A stretch of DNA of 64,000 nt, from NCBI GenBank assembly GCA_003481745.1, contig QULP01000009.1, forward strand, positions 40,088 to 104,087, in the 5' to 3' direction. This stretch comes from Firmicutes bacterium OM04-13BH. GTDB lineage: Bacteria > Bacillota > Clostridia > Lachnospirales > Lachnospiraceae. Within the stretch, counting starts at the first letter, position 1, and each line of letters opens with the position of its first letter. Below are positions 62,717 to 64,000 of the stretch, piece by piece. Position numbers and translations under genes: made by a program. The notes below the pieces were generated by a model. That model saw only the letters and a list, made by a program, of their open reading frames with translations. It made no database searches and was not told the DNA's origin.

Positions 62717-62989
62717 ATAAACAAAGAGAACGAAGCAAACAAACCCGAAAGGAATGATACCACCAAGAACATAACGTAATACCTCATATTTTTATGAAAG
62801 GAAGGTACAGACCACCAGAAACATAATGATTTACCTTAAAATTTATTAAAAATTCAAGAACAGGAGGTACGGACCACCGAAAACTTAACGTTTTATCCCA
62901 AAAAAATCTAAAAATCAGGAAGGTATAATCCAATGGATAATAGTAATTAAAAGGACCATTCGAAATGTCAACTTTGAATGGTCCTTTTT
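62717..62989 (+). ncRNA. Candidate ~273-nt RNA with repeated GGA-containing units
   Basis: From a consensus promoter to a perfect terminator (AAGGACCATTC, 62951-62961, with GAATGGTCCTT, 62976-62986, then T5). It contains three ~50-60 nt imperfect repeats: AAGGAATGATACCACCA-AGAACATAACG (62748-), AAGGAAGGTACAGACCACC (62799-), and AGGAGGTACGGACCACC (62862-), plus a shorter AGGAAGGTATAATCC (62918-). Each repeat could also be read as a mini frame ending in PP-x-T-stop, e.g. MKGRYRPPET at 62794-62826, but only the second has a good ATG. GGA in A-rich contexts recurs about seven times. No gene lies downstream on this strand, so it is not a leader. The 650-base gap 62486-63138 contains only this and one terminator. 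Confidence 0.7.
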
Positions 62990-63027
62990 CATGCTGATTT
63001 TTTCTGAAAATGAAAAACTTTCTCAAA

Positions 63028-63056
63028 AGAAGCGAGGGCTTTTGACCCTCGCTTCT
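63028..63056 (-). terminator. Terminator of the cytidylate-kinase-like gene
   Basis: AGAAGCGAGGG and CCCTCGCTTCT, an exact 11-bp stem with a 7-base loop; TTTTG follows on the minus strand. About 80 bases after the stop. Confidence 0.88.
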
Positions 63057-63138
63057 AATCTTATCTTATACATTTCTTATACATTCTCTGATTTATGTGT
63101 TCTCAGAATTTTTTTGCACTTAATTTTGTAACTACAGC

Positions 63139-63741
63139 TTACTCAATGGTTTCATATAATGTAGTCAATATTTTAAGAATTTGCTCTTTCGTCAATCGAC
63201 TGCTGTCAAGACAGAGGTCATATCCATGATGTTTTCCCCACTTTCGGTCCGTATAATTTTCATAGTAATATTTTCTCTGCTTGTCTACTTTTTTAATTAA
63301 TTGCTTTGCTGCCTTTGCATCTAATCCGGTGCGGGCAGAAATGGTTCGGATTCGTTTTTCCAACGGCGCCGTAATAAAAACACAACGGCAGTCTGGTTTG
63401 ATTCTTAACAGATAATCCGCACATCTTCCTACAATTACACAATCTTCTGTTTCTGCTTTTTCTTTGATGATTTCACTCTGGGCTTCAAATAATACATCAT
63501 TGAGTGGTTCATAATAAAACTGTCTCTGTATGGCAATATCATCTTCCATATCATAACGCCACGGGTTTTCTCTTCTTTCATCGACCCGCTCTAATCTCTC
63601 TTCCGGCAGATTTTTCCGCTCAGCAGCAAGTGTAATCAGATTTTTATCATAAAATCCAATCTTCAACTGTTCTGCCAGACTTTGTGCAATTATTCTTCCC
63701 CCACTGCCAAATTCTCTTGCGATTGTAATTACTTTCCCCAT
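63139..63741 (-). CDS. Cytidylate kinase-like family protein
   Basis: 200-residue P-loop protein of the cytidylate-kinase-2 group: GKVITIAREFGSGGRIIAQSLAEQL (P-loop GSGGR, 9-15), FYDKNLITLAAE, CVIVGRCADYLLR, CVFITAPLEKRI and RKYYYENYTDRKWGKHHGYDLCLDSSRL. It differs from housekeeping Cmk in its lid, and its true substrate is unknown. The ATG at 63741 has GGGAGGTG five bases upstream; an ATG at 63786 lacks one. Confidence 0.88.
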   Translation of the reverse strand: MGKVITIAREFGSGGRIIAQSLAEQLKIGFYDKNLITLAAERKNLPEERLERVDERRENPWRYDMEDDIAIQRQFYYEPLNDVLFEAQSEIIKEKAETEDCVIVGRCADYLLRIKPDCRCVFITAPLEKRIRTISARTGLDAKAAKQLIKKVDKQRKYYYENYTDRKWGKHHGYDLCLDSSRLTKEQILKILTTLYETIE

Positions 63742-63894
63742 AAAGACACCTCCCGCAATTTGTTGCATTATTGTCTGTACTTTCATTTTTTGTTGTTTTT
63801 ATTATACAACAATTTCTTGATTTTTGCACTATATTCTATTATTTTTCTGTACGAAACAGCAATAAAGATTTTTCTAATTTTTTTGAAAAAGTTC

Positions 63895-63922
63895 TTGATT
63901 TTTCTAATTTATCTGTTATAAT
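63895..63922 (+). promoter_or_regulatory. Promoter of tRNA-Tyr
   Basis: TTGATT (63895-63900) and TATAAT (63917-63922), 16-base spacer, about 35 bases before the tRNA. Confidence 0.7.
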
Positions 63923-63957
63923 AATACCTTGTCAGGACAAATGGCAAAAATAAATAT

Positions 63958-64000
63958 GGGCGATTTCCCGAGTGGCCAAAGGGGACAGACTGTAAATCTG
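63958..64000 (+). tRNA. tRNA-Tyr (GTA), 5' part, cut by window edge
   Basis: GGGCGAT acceptor strand, then TTCCCGAGTGGCCAAAGGGG (D arm typical of class II tRNA-Tyr) and anticodon loop CTGTAAA with GTA. The 3' half lies outside. Confidence 0.88.

Noticed and set aside
62784..63026. 80-codon minus-strand frame across the 62.7-kb RNA
   Set aside because: It starts in the downstream gap and crosses the terminator hairpin; the consensus promoter and terminator point to plus-strand transcription.

Overview
The window looks like a chromosomal segment of an anaerobic, low-GC Firmicute, most likely Lachnospiraceae. Supporting signs are the gene order cysE-cysS-mrnC-rlmB-sigH behind a T-box, a Clostridia-type 1254-residue PurL, meso-diaminopimelate dehydrogenase, a split AICAR-transformylase / PurO-like cyclohydrolase pair, an anaerobic Ni-Fe CO dehydrogenase, a class B sortase and AraR-type arabinose control. 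No phage, plasmid, transposase or CRISPR array was seen. Assignments rest on reading motifs and gene order; no database search was run.

Layout. 1-7.1 kb: a cut-off sirtuin and sortase B, a MATE exporter with an AraC regulator, then an alpha-glucosidase and MalQ for malto-oligosaccharides. 7.1-13.1 kb: a DnaJ-like co-chaperone, then CooS with a complete NitT/TauT-type ABC importer. 13.1-17.5 kb: tRNA-Thr and the T-box-led cysteine/tRNA/sigma-H block. 17.6-27.3 kb: glutamate dehydrogenase, an ABC-F protein, IspF, a small flavodoxin operon behind a twin-operator promoter, the araR-araD-kinase operon and a Nudix hydrolase. 27.4-29 kb: a candidate small RNA, a DUF3786 protein and a duplicated tRNA-Val/tRNA-Met pair. 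29-33 kb: purL. 33-42.6 kb: two convergent LysR regulators and a peptide/nickel-class ABC importer preceded by a methyltransferase and a deacylase-methyltransferase fusion. 42.6-46.4 kb: RidA, an HPr-like protein, an Mrp ATPase, a His-rich CsoR/RcnR-family repressor and xanthine phosphoribosyltransferase, with two copies of a structured repeat. 46.4-64 kb: an unknown membrane-anchored protein, class V aminotransferase and SelD, exonuclease III, a PurF paralogue without its catalytic cysteine, a secreted NlpC/3D protein, YitT, Ddh, a ZTP-riboswitch-controlled purine operon, an rRNA methyltransferase, methionine aminopeptidase, a strongly promoted non-coding RNA, a cytidylate-kinase-like protein and the start of tRNA-Tyr.

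The main candidate for an undescribed system is a putative regulon. Three minus-strand promoters carry the same 17-bp motif, ATCCCCCCWSGKGGCTT, whose last two bases are always the first two of the -35 hexamer. They precede the methyltransferase genes, the ABC importer genes, and a stand-alone ~147-nt RNA that has its own terminator and two loops with anti-Shine-Dalgarno character. This would unite small-molecule modification, uptake and post-transcriptional control. Metal (possibly nickel) acquisition is a plausible but unproven role; it fits the nickel-dependent CooS and the His-rich CsoR/RcnR-type repressor in the same window.

Other unusual elements: a His-rich N-terminal extension on CooS resembling the N-terminus of that repressor; a 152-158 bp structured repeat in two copies that keeps its helices while changing their sequence; and a ~273-nt RNA (62717-62989) with a consensus promoter, terminator and repeated GGA-containing units.
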